This document shows, in pieces, positions 28,907 to 37,250 of a stretch of DNA of 64,000 bases. Positions within the stretch are counted from its first letter, which is position 1; every line of letters starts with the position of its first letter. Source of the DNA: Pseudoruminococcus massiliensis (lineage in GTDB: Bacteria > Bacillota > Clostridia > Oscillospirales > Acutalibacteraceae); assembly GCF_900291955.1 (NCBI RefSeq), contig NZ_OLMR01000001.1, forward strand, positions 62,001 to 126,000, written 5' to 3'. The notes beneath the pieces were generated by a model. It was given only the letters and a program-made list of their open reading frames with translations, searched no databases and was not told where the DNA came from. A program made the translations under genes and the position numbers.

Positions 28907-29005
28907 ATTTATGAAATAAATTTCTCGACAATCTATTGACAAAATTGGAAAAAAATAGTAGAATTAAGTAAAGTTTGGAAATAATCGTCTGATTATTTCA
29001 TAAAT
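28907..29005. promoter_or_regulatory. abrB-like promoter flanked by a 13-bp inverted repeat
   Basis: TTGACA (28936-28941), a 17-base spacer and TAGAAT (28959-28964) make a near-consensus plus-strand sigma-A promoter for the AbrB-like gene. It is flanked by ATTTATGAAATAA (28907-28919) and its complement TTATTTCATAAAT (28993-29005). These paired sites could be operators, perhaps for AbrB itself; AbrB autoregulates in Bacillus. Confidence 0.7.
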
Positions 29006-29027
29006 CCACGCAAAGGAAGTTATGATT

Positions 29028-29291
29028 ATGAGAAATTCCGGTTATGTAAGACAAGTTGATTCACTTGGTCGCCTTGTTCTGCCTATTGATTTGAGAAAGG
29101 CTCTCGGTGTTCAGTCGGGTGACTCCGTAGAAATCTTTCTTGATGGTGACAACAAAAGAGTTATTCTGCAAAAATACAATCTGCCAATTCCTACTTGTAT
29201 TTTCTGTGGCTCTCAGAAAGATGTTATCAGCTTTAAAAATCAGAATGTTTGCAAGACTTGTATGGACGAAATTACTGCCAATAAAAACTAA
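29028..29291 (+). CDS. abrB: AbrB-family transition-state regulator with Cys-rich tail
   Basis: This 87-aa DNA-binding protein has an AbrB/SpoVT swapped-hairpin domain at residues 1-50 (VRQVDSLGRLVLPIDLRKALGVQSGDSVEIF). The C-terminal tail carries CxxC twice (CIFCG and CKTC, about 64-82), a probable zinc site found in some clostridial AbrB proteins. The start at 29028 is preferred to ATG 29022 because GGAAG is about 8 bases before it. Global regulators of this family repress post-exponential functions, including matrix genes, during growth. Confidence 0.88.
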   Translation: MRNSGYVRQVDSLGRLVLPIDLRKALGVQSGDSVEIFLDGDNKRVILQKYNLPIPTCIFCGSQKDVISFKNQNVCKTCMDEITANKN

Positions 29292-29307
29292 AAATTTCTG
29301 AAATACA

Positions 29308-29348
29308 TATAACAAAAACTGCAAGCATATTTTTGTGGTTTTGTTATA
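29308..29348 (+). terminator. A+T-rich hairpin after abrB
   Basis: TATAACAAAA (29308-29317) pairs with TTTTGTTATA (29339-29348). It may be a weak terminator for the abrB-like transcript; no T-run follows. I found no S-box or other methionine riboswitch in this 75-bp gap. Confidence 0.45.
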
Positions 29349-29366
29349 GCGAAAGGTATGAAAAAT

Positions 29367-31148
29367 ATGAAACTATCTGAGTTGCTTGCAGATAACAAGA
29401 CTGTTCTCTGTGATGGTGCTTTTGCAACATTCTATTCTAAGCTTACTGGTAATTCTGAAAGACGCTGTGAGCTTGAAAATATCAATAATCCTGAAATCGT
29501 TAAGCGTATACACACACAGTACATTAATGCAGGTGCTAAAATTATACGCACAAATACCTTTTCCGCAAATACTACTATTCTTAATATCAGCCAAGATGAG
29601 CTTATTAAGGTTATCAAACAGGGATATATGCTTGCAAGGGAATGTGCAGGCGAAAACGCTGTTGTTTGTGCTGATATAAGTGCGATTTATACTAATGATG
29701 ACCACGACAAAAATCCCGATGCTGAATATCGTGCTATCATTGATGCATTTATTGAATGTGGTGCGGATTCATTTATACTTGAAACTCTTCCAAGTATAGA
29801 TATTATTGCCTACCCTATCGAATATATTAAATCTAAAAAGCCTGATGCTGATATTTATCTATCTTTTGCGATTATGCCAGACGGCTTTACTCGTTCGGGC
29901 GTTTCGCTTAATTCACTCCTTGATAGCATAGTAAAATATAAGGATAAACTATGTGTAGTTGGTTTGAATTGTGGTTGTGGACCGACTCAAATTCAGCGTC
30001 ATGCAGTACAATTCAATGATTTCATAAAAAGCAATACAAAGCTGTATACAGCTGTTTTGCCAAACAGTGGATATCCATATCTTGAAAGAAGGCGTATTGC
30101 CTTTTCGCCGAATACTGAACATTTTGTTGACGAAATTGCAAGACTTATTCCAAATAACATTAATATTCTTGGTGGCTGTTGTGGCACTGAACCTGAACAC
30201 ATTAAGCTTCTTTCCGAAAAGCTCAATGGAAACATAAGCTTTGCGAAAATTGAAATTAAAGAAAAGAAAAAATCTTCTCCTGCACCATTTTCTTCTCGAA
30301 TTGCAAATAGTGATTTTGTAATTGCGGCAGAGCTTGACCCTCCATATGGCACAGATTTAAACAAGCTTATAAATGGTGCTAATCTCCTTAAAGAGGCCGG
30401 AGCGGATATTGTTACTATCTCTGATTCCCCTCTTGGGCAAGTAAAAATGGAGCCTGTTCTTTGTTCTGCAAGAATACATCGTGAATGTGGAATCGATACT
30501 TTGCCACATATCTGTTGCCGTGATAGAAATATCAATGCTTTGCGTTCAGTTCTGCTTGGAGCACATAGTGAAGGAATTCGTGCTGTTCTCGCAGTTACTG
30601 GCGACCATATTGCTGAAAGCGACCGAGGAGTTGTAAAACCTGTTTTCAATATAAGCTCCACACAGTTTATGACCATAATTTCTGAAATGAATAAGGAGGT
30701 TTTTGCAGATTCACCTATACTTATTGGTGGTGCATTTAATCCTGATTTGAAATATGCAAAGAGTCAGCTTAAACGCCTCGAAAAGAAAATGGAATGTGGT
30801 GCAACATTTTTCCTGACACAGCCTGTATATTCTGCTGAGAATATTGATGTCATTGAGGAGGCTCGTTCTCTTGGTGCTAAAATGCTTGTCGGAATTATGC
30901 CACTTGTAAGTTATCGAAATGCGTCATTTTTGAATAATGAAGTTCCAGGAATAAACATTCCGCAGGATATTATTGAGAGATTTTCTCCGAATATGACACG
31001 AGAAGAAAGTTCTGCGGTCGGAACGGAAATTGCAATCGAGCTTGCAAAAACATATATGACACATGCAGATGGTTTCTACTTTATGACACCTTTTAATCGT
31101 GCTGAAATAGTCTGCGATGTTATAAATGCCTTGCCCTTAAAAAATTAA
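29367..31148 (+). CDS. Bifunctional homocysteine S-methyltransferase / methylenetetrahydrofolate reductase
   Basis: This 593-aa enzyme joins two activities, as in Bacillus YitJ. Residues 1-285 are a Zn-dependent homocysteine S-methyltransferase domain: the zinc cysteines are in GLNCGCG near 200 and GGCCGTEP near 270. Residues about 310-593 are a methylenetetrahydrofolate reductase (MetF-type) FAD barrel: AAELDPPYGTD near 320, HICCRDRN near 375, GAFNPDL near 455 and FFLTQPVYS near 480. Together they feed one-carbon units into methionine. The start at 29367 lies 10 bases after AAAGG; ATG 29358 is only one base away from it. Confidence 0.92.
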   Translation: MKLSELLADNKTVLCDGAFATFYSKLTGNSERRCELENINNPEIVKRIHTQYINAGAKIIRTNTFSANTTILNISQDELIKVIKQGYMLARECAGENAVVCADISAIYTNDDHDKNPDAEYRAIIDAFIECGADSFILETLPSIDIIAYPIEYIKSKKPDADIYLSFAIMPDGFTRSGVSLNSLLDSIVKYKDKLCVVGLNCGCGPTQIQRHAVQFNDFIKSNTKLYTAVLPNSGYPYLERRRIAFSPNTEHFVDEIARLIPNNINILGGCCGTEPEHIKLLSEKLNGNISFAKIEIKEKKKSSPAPFSSRIANSDFVIAAELDPPYGTDLNKLINGANLLKEAGADIVTISDSPLGQVKMEPVLCSARIHRECGIDTLPHICCRDRNINALRSVLLGAHSEGIRAVLAVTGDHIAESDRGVVKPVFNISSTQFMTIISEMNKEVFADSPILIGGAFNPDLKYAKSQLKRLEKKMECGATFFLTQPVYSAENIDVIEEARSLGAKMLVGIMPLVSYRNASFLNNEVPGINIPQDIIERFSPNMTREESSAVGTEIAIELAKTYMTHADGFYFMTPFNRAEIVCDVINALPLKN

Positions 31149-31183
31149 TAATTTACAAATTAAAAACCGTTACAGCAAATGGT

Positions 31184-31826
31184 GGGGCTGTGAAGAAATG
31201 AAGTTTAAGACTTCATTCTTCGCAGCTCCTTTCAATTTTTGTGAAAAAACAAGGCGATTGTTTAAAAAATGGCATACTCCCCCTTACCCCAAACAGCGTA
31301 ATGTTGAAACCTCAAGTAGCTTTTTGCAGTCTGATTTGTTTTGTATAAAATTTGTGGAGATTAAAGCCGATTGAAACCAAATAAATCTCCAATTCGACTT
31401 TAATTTGACCTCTTCGCACTAATCTTTTGTACCAACGGTCATATTTCATTACACCGAAGGTACCCTCAGCTTGTATCGAACGATTCATTCTGAGCAATGC
31501 TCCGTGCATGCTTTCAAGATTGTTTAAAACTTCTTGATATATAGATGTCAATTCTTCATTTAAGCAGATAGTTCGGTTGCCGAATTGTCTGTCTTGGAAT
31601 AGCTGTTCCTGTTCTCACCGCAGGTGGCAAGTTTAACTACATATTCACTGAGTTTATCTTGATATTTGCAGAGTTTCTCATAATATCTTTGTGTAATGGT
31701 CTTCCGATGTCCTCTGCCATACACAAAATTCTTCACAAACTTATTATACCACAAAAGGCACATAACCGAAAGTGATAACGGTTATGTGCCTTCTTGTTTT
31801 TGCAAGGCTGTTTTTTTCACAGCCCC
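31184..31826 (-). mobile_element. Internally deleted IS1182-type insertion sequence
   Basis: GGGGCTGTGAA at 31184-31194 and its exact complement at 31816-31826 are 11-bp terminal inverted repeats around a broken transposase. The total of 643 bp is much shorter than a full element of this family (about 1.5-1.8 kb). Near the right end is a long hairpin (AAGGCACATAACCG and its complement) and a TATAAT-like string. The left end contains a long stem (GAATGAAGTC type, 31190-31230) that may end transcription of the upstream gene. Confidence 0.75.
31312..31763 (-). pseudogene. Transposase remnant (IS1182 family)
   Basis: Two frames remain. The upstream part (31763-31560) ends with CGENRNSYSKTDNSAT, matching the R-N-S-Y-S-K-T-D-x-A-T segment of these transposases. 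The downstream part (31551-31312) holds RSIQAEGTFGVMKYDRWYKRLVRRG, the conserved C-terminal block. The DDE core between them and the N-terminal ~200 residues are missing, and the two parts are out of frame, so no active enzyme can be made. Confidence 0.8.
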
Positions 31827-31836
31827 TCGCAAAATA

Positions 31837-32712
31837 TTATTTTTCAGTTTTACTTTTTCGATTATTATAAATAAACATCATAATTGCCATAGAACAGATT
31901 ACTATATAACCTATTATAGAATATATATCTGGTATATCGCCAAAAATTATGAAACCAATAAGTGCAGAAAAAATTATCTGAGAATAGTCATATACAGAAA
32001 TTTCTTTCGCTGGTGCATGGTAATATGCCGCAGTAATTGAAAATTGTCCGCCTGTTGCTGCAAGTCCTGCACAAAGCAGATATATTAGTTGAAGCCAGGT
32101 CATTTCGTGATACTGAAATATCAAAAATGGAAATGTCACAACGCAAGAAAAACAGGAAAAAAAGAACACAACAAATTTTCCATTTTCACCTTTCTGACCA
32201 AGTCGTCTTACAGCTGTATATGCTGCACCAGCACCTAAGCCACCTATAAAACCGAGAAGTGCAGGAAGAAACTCTGTAAGATTGAAGCTTGGCTTTATTA
32301 TAAGTAAACTTCCTAAAAATGCTATAATGACCGCTAAGGTTTGAACTTTATTTACTTTTTCGTGCAGAAATATAAGCGAGAAAATTATTACAAAAAAAGG
32401 CGACATCTTATTGAGCATTGATGCATCAGAGAGTACAAGGTGGTCTATTGCATAAAAGTTGCAAAGAATTCCAAGTGTACCAAATATTGAACGGGCAAGC
32501 AACAAGCCAAGATTTCCTTTTTTGAATTTAAAGCCTTGCCCACTTTTTATTAACAGAATTGCTGCAAAAATCATAGCAACAAAATTTCTGAAAAAGCTTT
32601 TCTGAATAGATGGTAAATCTCCAGAAAGCTTTACGAAAGTATTCATAAGTGCAAAGCAAAAAGCTGATATTATGATATAGATGATTCCAAGATATTTTTT
32701 GTTGATTTTCAA
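31837..32712 (-). CDS. EamA/DMT-family transporter
   Basis: This 291-aa protein has ten hydrophobic segments arranged as two EamA repeats (FALMNTFVKLSG near residue 22; a second repeat begins around 150 with LGAGAAYTAVRRLG). These carriers export or import small metabolites; the substrate cannot be told. The start TTG at 32712 is preferred: GAGGTG lies 6 bases ahead. A longer frame to 32763 runs back through a terminator hairpin and is unlikely. Next gene upstream is the Rrf2 regulator. Confidence 0.85.
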   Translation of the reverse strand: MKINKKYLGIIYIIISAFCFALMNTFVKLSGDLPSIQKSFFRNFVAMIFAAILLIKSGQGFKFKKGNLGLLLARSIFGTLGILCNFYAIDHLVLSDASMLNKMSPFFVIIFSLIFLHEKVNKVQTLAVIIAFLGSLLIIKPSFNLTEFLPALLGFIGGLGAGAAYTAVRRLGQKGENGKFVVFFFSCFSCVVTFPFLIFQYHEMTWLQLIYLLCAGLAATGGQFSITAAYYHAPAKEISVYDYSQIIFSALIGFIIFGDIPDIYSIIGYIVICSMAIMMFIYNNRKSKTEK

Positions 32713-32723
32713 ATTATTCACCT

Positions 32724-32757
32724 CAAAAACAAGAAGCCACCCTAAGGGGCAGCTTCT
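32724..32757 (-). terminator. Terminator downstream of the Rrf2-type gene
   Basis: On the minus strand AGAAGCTGCCCC-TTA-GGGTGGCTTCT, followed by TGTTTTTG, is a Rho-independent-type stem. It lies just before the EamA gene, so that gene may be fed by read-through. Confidence 0.7.
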
Positions 32758-32842
32758 AAGCATATACCTTTATTTAAATAATAATATTCATAAAAAATTT
32801 TGTCAATGGCAAATAAATTAACAAACATAAGTCTGATAGAAA

Positions 32843-33280
32843 TTAAATCATATAATTATCATAATTATTTTCAGCCTCTCTATCAACTACATCTTGAATT
32901 GTTATTCCATCAAGATAGTCTGTAATAACCTTATAAAGTCCCTGCCAAATATAGAGCGTTGAACATTCCTCCGCACGCTCGCATTGAATCGGTTCAAAAT
33001 CAAGACAAGAAACAGGAGCTATACTGCCCTCAGTAATTTTTAGAATCTCACAAATAGTAAGTTCCTTTGGGTCTTTTGCAAGCATATATCCACCTTGATA
33101 ACCACGATTAGCTTTTAGAATACCAGATTTATTCAAAAGAGGCACAATCTGTTCAAGATATTTTTTTGATATATTCTGACGCTCTGCAACATCCTTAAGT
33201 GCAATAAAGCCATCCTTTTTATGTTCTGCCAAATCAACAAGAAATCTTACAGCATATCTACCCTTTGTAGAAATTTTCAC
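32843..33280 (-). CDS. Rrf2-family regulator with three cysteines (IscR-like)
   Basis: This 145-aa regulator has a winged helix (residues 1-60: STKGRYAVRFLVDLAEH, NISKKYLEQIVPLLNKSGIL, GYQGGYML). Three cysteines spaced C-x7-C-x5-C (CLDFEPIQCERAEEC, about 92-106) resemble the Fe-S ligand set of IscR, although the first gap is longer than in E. coli. It may therefore sense iron-sulfur or redox state; CymR-type cysteine control is the alternative. GTG start after GAGGTG. A good promoter and a palindrome lie upstream. No isc/suf genes are adjacent. Confidence 0.88.
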   Translation of the reverse strand: MKISTKGRYAVRFLVDLAEHKKDGFIALKDVAERQNISKKYLEQIVPLLNKSGILKANRGYQGGYMLAKDPKELTICEILKITEGSIAPVSCLDFEPIQCERAEECSTLYIWQGLYKVITDYLDGITIQDVVDREAENNYDNYMI

Positions 33281-33311
33281 ACTATCACCTCAAAGTCTAT
33301 CGGTTTTATAT

Positions 33312-33353
33312 ATTATATATTTTAACACAAAAGTTATCAATTATCAATGATAA
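33312..33353 (-). promoter_or_regulatory. Promoter and palindrome upstream of the Rrf2-type gene
   Basis: On the minus strand TTGATA (33340-33335), a 17-base spacer and TATAAT (33317-33312) form a strong promoter. Immediately upstream of the -35 is the 13-base palindrome TTATCA-A-TGATAA (33341-33353). It may be an operator, possibly for autoregulation. Confidence 0.65.
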
Positions 33354-33361
33354 AATTAAAC

Positions 33362-33398
33362 AAAAAAATACCGTATACTTTTATAAAGCATACGGTAT
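33362..33398 (-). terminator. Terminator of the PadR-type gene
   Basis: On the minus strand ATACCGTATGC and GTATACGGTAT pair around TTTATAAAA and are followed by TTTTTTT. Confidence 0.85.
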
Positions 33399-33440
33399 CA
33401 AAGTTTTCGATATAAATCCAACATTTAAAAGCTATCCGAC

Positions 33441-33830
33441 TCAAACATTCTCATTTTCTAAAGCTTCTTTATTTGTTTCATTATTCATAATAACATCAAC
33501 AGCACTAAGAAGTCCCTTATATTGCTCTATCATTTTCTTGAGATATTGCTTACCTTCATCAGTAATAGCATAGTAGTTACGAGTTCTGTGGCTTTCAGTA
33601 ATCTCTTGAGAATACTCTACAACATAACCCTGCTCCTGAAGACGATATAGTACAGGATAAAGGAAATTCATTTTATAAATCTTGTTGCTGCGTTTTTCAA
33701 GCTCCTGAGAAAGCTTATATACATACATTGGCTTTTCGTTAAGAAGAAACAATGTAAGCATAGGACTGGTAGCTCTCTTGAAGTAATCCTCAAAAGAATG
33801 GTTGGATTCTTTTCCTAAAGTTCTGCCCAT
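33441..33830 (-). CDS. PadR-family transcriptional regulator
   Basis: This 129-aa winged-helix repressor has the PadR pattern: LTLFLLNEKPMYVYKLSQELEKRSN at about 26-50, NFLYPVLYRLQEQGYVVEY at about 55-73, RNYYAITDEGKQYLKKMIEQY at about 85-105, then a short C-terminal dimer helix. These proteins usually repress a nearby exporter or membrane gene. No obvious target is adjacent, apart from possibly the gene itself. AAAGGTG lies 7 bases before the start. Confidence 0.9.
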   Translation of the reverse strand: MGRTLGKESNHSFEDYFKRATSPMLTLFLLNEKPMYVYKLSQELEKRSNKIYKMNFLYPVLYRLQEQGYVVEYSQEITESHRTRNYYAITDEGKQYLKKMIEQYKGLLSAVDVIMNNETNKEALENENV

Positions 33831-34236
33831 AAGTAATCACCTTTCTTTTCTAAATGTCACTATTATTATAACATAATATAAAATAAAATCAAGAGCATAT
33901 ATTGTATTATACACAATAAATTTACAATTAATCATTTATAAACTATATTAAGTATCTTTATTTTTGATTTATTATTTTGTGAAATAGTAACATTTTTTCG
34001 CTTATATTATAAAATATATTGGGCGATATATCTTATATAATTTTTTTCAATAGTGATTTTAGTGAAATTACCATTATCATTCGGCATTTATTTTGTAATA
34101 TTTTGTTAAATAATACTAATTTTTACAAACAACTCTTTCAAAAAATATCTTCATAAGCATTTAATTGTTATTCATCAATATATGGTTCATAATTGTGCAA
34201 TTTTGGAGCATATTTGTCTGCAAGCAGATAACTTAA
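33831..34236. other. A+T-rich intergenic stretch
   Basis: About 400 bases with runs of A and T and no convincing gene on either strand. It must contain the padR-type promoter on the minus strand, but no -35/-10 pair stood out. A 61-codon frame at 34182-34367 runs antisense into the MIF-like gene and is not supported. Confidence 0.5.
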
Positions 34237-34578
34237 TTAAAAATTACTACCAGCATAGCCCCAATACTCTATTTCATCATACTTTACATAAATTCTATCA
34301 CTTAAAATTTCAAGCTTATCTGAAACAATTTCTGTCAGTTCAGCAGTCAGCTTATCATAATTCTTAGCAGATGAGCCACCATAAATCTTAACCTCAAGTA
34401 TTGCACAAGATTCGTCAGAACCCTTAAACCACATTCTCTGTTCATCACAGAAATTCAGCATAAGCCATTGTTCACTCTTACCAGGAATAATAGCAATAGC
34501 CTCACCAAAAGCTGATTTAAGTTCAGCTTCTTTTTCCTTTGATATAGATACAGATGTTTTCAATTCAATAAATGGCAT
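34237..34578 (-). CDS. MIF/tautomerase-superfamily protein
   Basis: This 113-aa protein matches the macrophage migration inhibitory factor/phenylpyruvate tautomerase group. It begins MPFIELKTSV, so removal of Met would expose the catalytic Pro-1. A conserved strand LEVKIYGGSSAKNYDKLTAELT (about 64-85) and a C-terminal strand (IYVKYDEIEYWGYAG) fit the fold and length. The start at 34578 follows AAGGAG by about 7 bases; this matters because the longer frame to 34587 would bury the proline. Physiological substrate unknown. Confidence 0.85.
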   Translation of the reverse strand: MPFIELKTSVSISKEKEAELKSAFGEAIAIIPGKSEQWLMLNFCDEQRMWFKGSDESCAILEVKIYGGSSAKNYDKLTAELTEIVSDKLEILSDRIYVKYDEIEYWGYAGSNF

Positions 34579-34592
34579 TTTAAGCACTCCTT

Positions 34593-34778
34593 TTATTTTT
34601 TCTTAGATTTCCTGCTCATAATAAGCTTTGACAAAATAATAGCAACTACTCCAGCTATAATTCCAAGGCACAGATAAAAAGCACCAGAATTTCCTGAAAC
34701 TGTTAATGCAAGAATTGCCACTGCAACAATAATTATTATAGCCACAATATAAAATGCTAAAACCTTTGGATTTTTCAT
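34593..34778 (-). CDS. Small two-segment membrane protein
   Basis: This 61-aa protein has two hydrophobic helices (about 7-28 and 33-53) and a basic tail (MSRKSKKK), so both ends are probably cytoplasmic. A GGTGGGAG site precedes the ATG by about 6 bases. It lies 14 bp upstream of the MIF-like gene and 25 bp downstream of the uracil-DNA glycosylase gene, so it may be in the same transcript. I do not recognise a family. Confidence 0.65.
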   Translation of the reverse strand: MKNPKVLAFYIVAIIIIVAVAILALTVSGNSGAFYLCLGIIAGVVAIILSKLIMSRKSKKK

Positions 34779-34803
34779 TTAAATCTCCCACCTTAAATAT
34801 AAA

Positions 34804-35382
34804 TTAATCCTCATATGTATGGTCACAAATTTCCTTTATCTTTTCTTGCAATTTAAGATAATCCTCAAATGCGGCCGGCTTGTTATTGGGATTTCTCAAC
34901 AAAGCCGCAGGGTGTAAGGTTGCCATCATAAGTACATTGCCCTTTTCAAAGAAAATTCCATGCTCTTTTGTAATTTTAATATCTGGCTTTATAATTTTTG
35001 CAGCAGCAATTCTGCCAAGGCATACAATAATCTTTGGACGAATTAATGCAAACTGATTTCTCAACCAATCTACACAAGCTGTCTGTTCCTCTGGAAGTGG
35101 GTCACGATTTTTAGGAGGACGGCATTTTACAATATTTGCAATATAGATATTCTTTTTTCGGTCGAGGTCGATAGCCTCAAGCATTTTATCAAGAAGTTTT
35201 CCACCTCTGCCAACAAAAGGTTCTCCTTGCTCGTCCTCATTTTGTCCAGGGCCTTCTCCGATAAACATAACCTCCGCATCAGGAGTTCCTACCCCAAAAA
35301 CAACATTTGTACGAGTTTCGCATAAACCACACTTCTGACACTGCTTACATTGAATCTCAAGCTCGGCAAAATTATCTATCAT
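34804..35382 (-). CDS. Family 4 uracil-DNA glycosylase
   Basis: This 192-aa enzyme removes uracil from DNA. The iron-sulfur cysteines are visible as CxxC at the N-terminus (QKCGLC, residues about 17-20), C-x near 89 (VKCRPPKNRDP) and one near 105 (TACVDW). Catalytic and uracil-binding motifs are GEGPGQNEDEQGEPFVG (about 43-60) and the C-terminal HPAALLRNP (about 158). Length and order are typical of bacterial/archaeal type 4 enzymes. Confidence 0.93.
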   Translation of the reverse strand: MIDNFAELEIQCKQCQKCGLCETRTNVVFGVGTPDAEVMFIGEGPGQNEDEQGEPFVGRGGKLLDKMLEAIDLDRKKNIYIANIVKCRPPKNRDPLPEEQTACVDWLRNQFALIRPKIIVCLGRIAAAKIIKPDIKITKEHGIFFEKGNVLMMATLHPAALLRNPNNKPAAFEDYLKLQEKIKEICDHTYED

Positions 35383-35460
35383 ACCAAATTACTCCTTATC
35401 AAATTATTTAGCTTAGTATATCATATTTCAATTTATAAAGCTACAATTTTCAGCAAAATC

Positions 35461-35495
35461 AAAAGTGTGATAGAGTATTCTCTACCACACTTTTT
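35461..35495 (-). terminator. Terminator downstream of the SASP gene
   Basis: AAAAGTGTG-A-TAGAG, loop TATT, CTCTA-C-CACACTTTT is a 14-bp stem with one mismatch and T-runs on both strands. It separates the SASP gene from the glycosylase gene. Confidence 0.8.
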
Positions 35496-35549
35496 GAGTC
35501 TATTTTTAATTTGTTTATAGGTTTAAATCAAGGTACTTTAATGCACTTT

Positions 35550-35750
35550 TTATTTCATACCGTTCTCATAAGCTTCAATCATCTTTTTAACCATCTGACC
35601 GCCTACTGAACCTGCTTCTCTTGCAGAAATATCACCGTTATAACCCTGCTTGAGGTTTACGCCTACTTCGCTTGCACATTCCATCTTAAAGCGTTCCATA
35701 GCTTCCTTTGCCTGTGGTACATTGAGCTGATTATTGTTGCTGCTTGACAT
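35550..35750 (-). CDS. Alpha/beta-type small acid-soluble spore protein
   Basis: This 66-aa DNA-binding protein coats and protects DNA in the spore. It carries AKEAMERFKMECASEVGV and, after a short spacer, GYNGDISAREAGSVGGQMVKKMIE, both hallmark segments. The germination protease site (usually E(I/F)A at the end of the first helix) corresponds here to CASEVGV. AAAGGAG lies 8 bases ahead of ATG, and a terminator follows. Expression in the forespore is expected. Confidence 0.96.
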   Translation of the reverse strand: MSSSNNNQLNVPQAKEAMERFKMECASEVGVNLKQGYNGDISAREAGSVGGQMVKKMIEAYENGMK

Positions 35751-35885
35751 AATTATTTCTCCTTTGTTTTTAAGATTTTTTGATGTTTAAATTTTTGATT
35801 TTGTTGTTTTGCGTTTGCATTATTATATTATGTCGTTATCAGCTTAATATTAAATGTAAATTTTAGCGCTTATGGAATTTTTATC

Positions 35886-36374
35886 TTAAAATTCAAAACC
35901 TTCTTCTGGTATAGCTCCAAGTAAAATAAGAATTGCACTTGTCGCTAAAGATGAATAAAGCTCATAACTGCTCTTTATATAAAAATCTCTTGGCTCTATA
36001 ATTTCACCATCAATCGTGCATATTGCTCTTTGCAAACTTACCATACTTACTTCATCAGTAATGCTTGCCGTACTAAATGTATCTTTTAGTGACATTCCAC
36101 ACGAAATTGCAATATTGCCACTTCCATTAAGCATATCTATTGCATTGCGATTTTCAGAAGAAAATATTGCAAGGAAGTTTTCTCCATATATTTTCCCTTT
36201 GAAATCGCTGCAAAAAACTGCGATAGAATTACCCGAAAGCTCATTGAAAGTTTCCGAGGCAGTGGATATAGAAATACTTCTGCGTTTGCAAAGCATATCA
36301 CCATAATGTTCAATAGAATTACAAACGCAGTTAAAAAGCTCTTTATTCTTTCCCAAGATTTTTATATTTATCAT
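35886..36374 (-). CDS. Conserved-looking protein of unknown function
   Basis: This 162-aa protein is mixed alpha/beta with no signal peptide. Features visible are an N-terminal strand (INIKIL), a central GSGNIAISCGMSLKDTFSTASI stretch (about 85-106), a VSLQRAI helix and a hydrophobic C-terminal helix (SSLATSAILILLGAIPEEG). It lies 14 bp after a 71-aa gene, with a weak ribosome site, suggesting coupling. I do not recognise the family and assign no role. Confidence 0.6.
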   Translation of the reverse strand: MINIKILGKNKELFNCVCNSIEHYGDMLCKRRSISISTASETFNELSGNSIAVFCSDFKGKIYGENFLAIFSSENRNAIDMLNGSGNIAISCGMSLKDTFSTASITDEVSMVSLQRAICTIDGEIIEPRDFYIKSSYELYSSLATSAILILLGAIPEEGFEF

Positions 36375-36388
36375 AGCAATACCTATAA

Positions 36389-36604
36389 TTATTTTTCATA
36401 TGGCGGTGTATATTGAATTATCTCACGATATGATTCAAGTTCTTTCTCATCCTGTGCTGCAAAAGGAATAAGCCCTGTACAATCTGTTGTACTTGGAACA
36501 GGATTAAATTGTTTTAAAGCTTCTTCACGAGCCTCTGTTTCTTTATCATTAGGATAATGTTTTGCCTTGTTTAAATCAACCTTATTAATATTTTTACTAT
36601 CCAT
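36389..36604 (-). CDS. Small charged protein of unknown function
   Basis: This 71-aa hydrophilic protein is rich in Lys/Glu and begins MDSKNINKVDLNKAKHYP; the middle contains PVPSTTDCTGLIPFAAQDE. AAGGGGGA precedes the ATG by 6 bases. It sits 63 bp downstream of mazF and upstream of the 162-aa unknown gene. It lies after the toxin gene and has no ribbon-helix-helix or AbrB-like pattern, so it is not an obvious antitoxin. Confidence 0.6.
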   Translation of the reverse strand: MDSKNINKVDLNKAKHYPNDKETEAREEALKQFNPVPSTTDCTGLIPFAAQDEKELESYREIIQYTPPYEK

Positions 36605-36667
36605 AAAAATCCCCCTTAAAAGTATTCCTAAATATTTTAAATCGAAATTCTACGATTACATATTATT

Positions 36668-37033
36668 TTATGTAATCGAATTGTGTTCAACACCCAAACC
36701 AAAACTAATAGAAAGTGCCTCATCGACCTTTCCCATTTCGCCGAGGTCGAGAGAACCCATACGCTCTTTTAATCTGCGTTTATCTATTGTACGAATCTGT
36801 TCAAGAAGCACAACAGAATCTTTAGCAAGACCGCTTTCATTAGCCATAAGACGAATATGAGTTGGCAGATTTGCTTTAGTGCTTCGGCTTGTGATAGCCG
36901 CAGCAATTACAGTTGGACTATATCTGTTGCCGATGTCATTCTGAATAATCAAAACAGGTCTTACGCCACCCTGTTCAGAGCCTACAACAGGGCTTAAATC
37001 CGCATAATATATATCTCCTCGTTTAATATTCAC
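36668..37033 (-). CDS. ndoA: MazF/NdoA-type mRNA interferase
   Basis: This 121-aa toxin-family RNase resembles Bacillus NdoA over its whole length: [20 protein letters not shown](V)RPV at the N-terminus with the catalytic Arg region, [14 protein letters not shown] near 48, and [16 protein letters not shown] near 70. GTG at 37033 is chosen because GGAG is 10 bases away; a GTG at 37042 is too close to it. In Bacillus the antitoxin NdoAI is encoded just upstream, but here the 220 bases upstream up to rlmI contain no such gene. Confidence 0.92.
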   Translation of the reverse strand: MNIKRGDIYYADLSPVVGSEQGGVRPVLIIQNDIGNRYSPTVIAAAITSRSTKANLPTHIRLMANESGLAKDSVVLLEQIRTIDKRRLKERMGSLDLGEMGKVDEALSISFGLGVEHNSIT

Positions 37034-37208
37034 AGCTTTCACTCTCCGAAATTTTATTTTGTGCCGGCAATATTATTCTTGTCCGATTTTCAGAAAAATA
37101 AACATAATAATCCAGCACATTAACATAATATTCTTGCAAAAGCCAAGTGACACCTTATAATATTTTGATAATAAATATAAAAATTTATTACATAAAAAGA
37201 TTTAAAAT

Positions 37209-37250
37209 AAAAAATTCGCACAAGCCATTAAAAAGCCTGTGCGAATTTTC
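37209..37250 (-). terminator. Terminator of rlmI
   Basis: On the minus strand AAAATTCGCACA and TGTGCGAATTTT form a 12-bp stem, followed by TTTATTTT. It insulates mazF from rlmI transcription. Confidence 0.85.

Noticed and set aside
29292-29366. Possible S-box riboswitch before the methionine-cycle enzyme
   Set aside because: The gap is only 75 bases and lacks the S-box core; only a simple A+T-rich hairpin is present.
36389-36604. 71-aa gene as MazE-like antitoxin for the adjacent mazF
   Set aside because: It lies downstream, not upstream, and shows no AbrB or ribbon-helix-helix pattern; kept only as a hypothesis to test.
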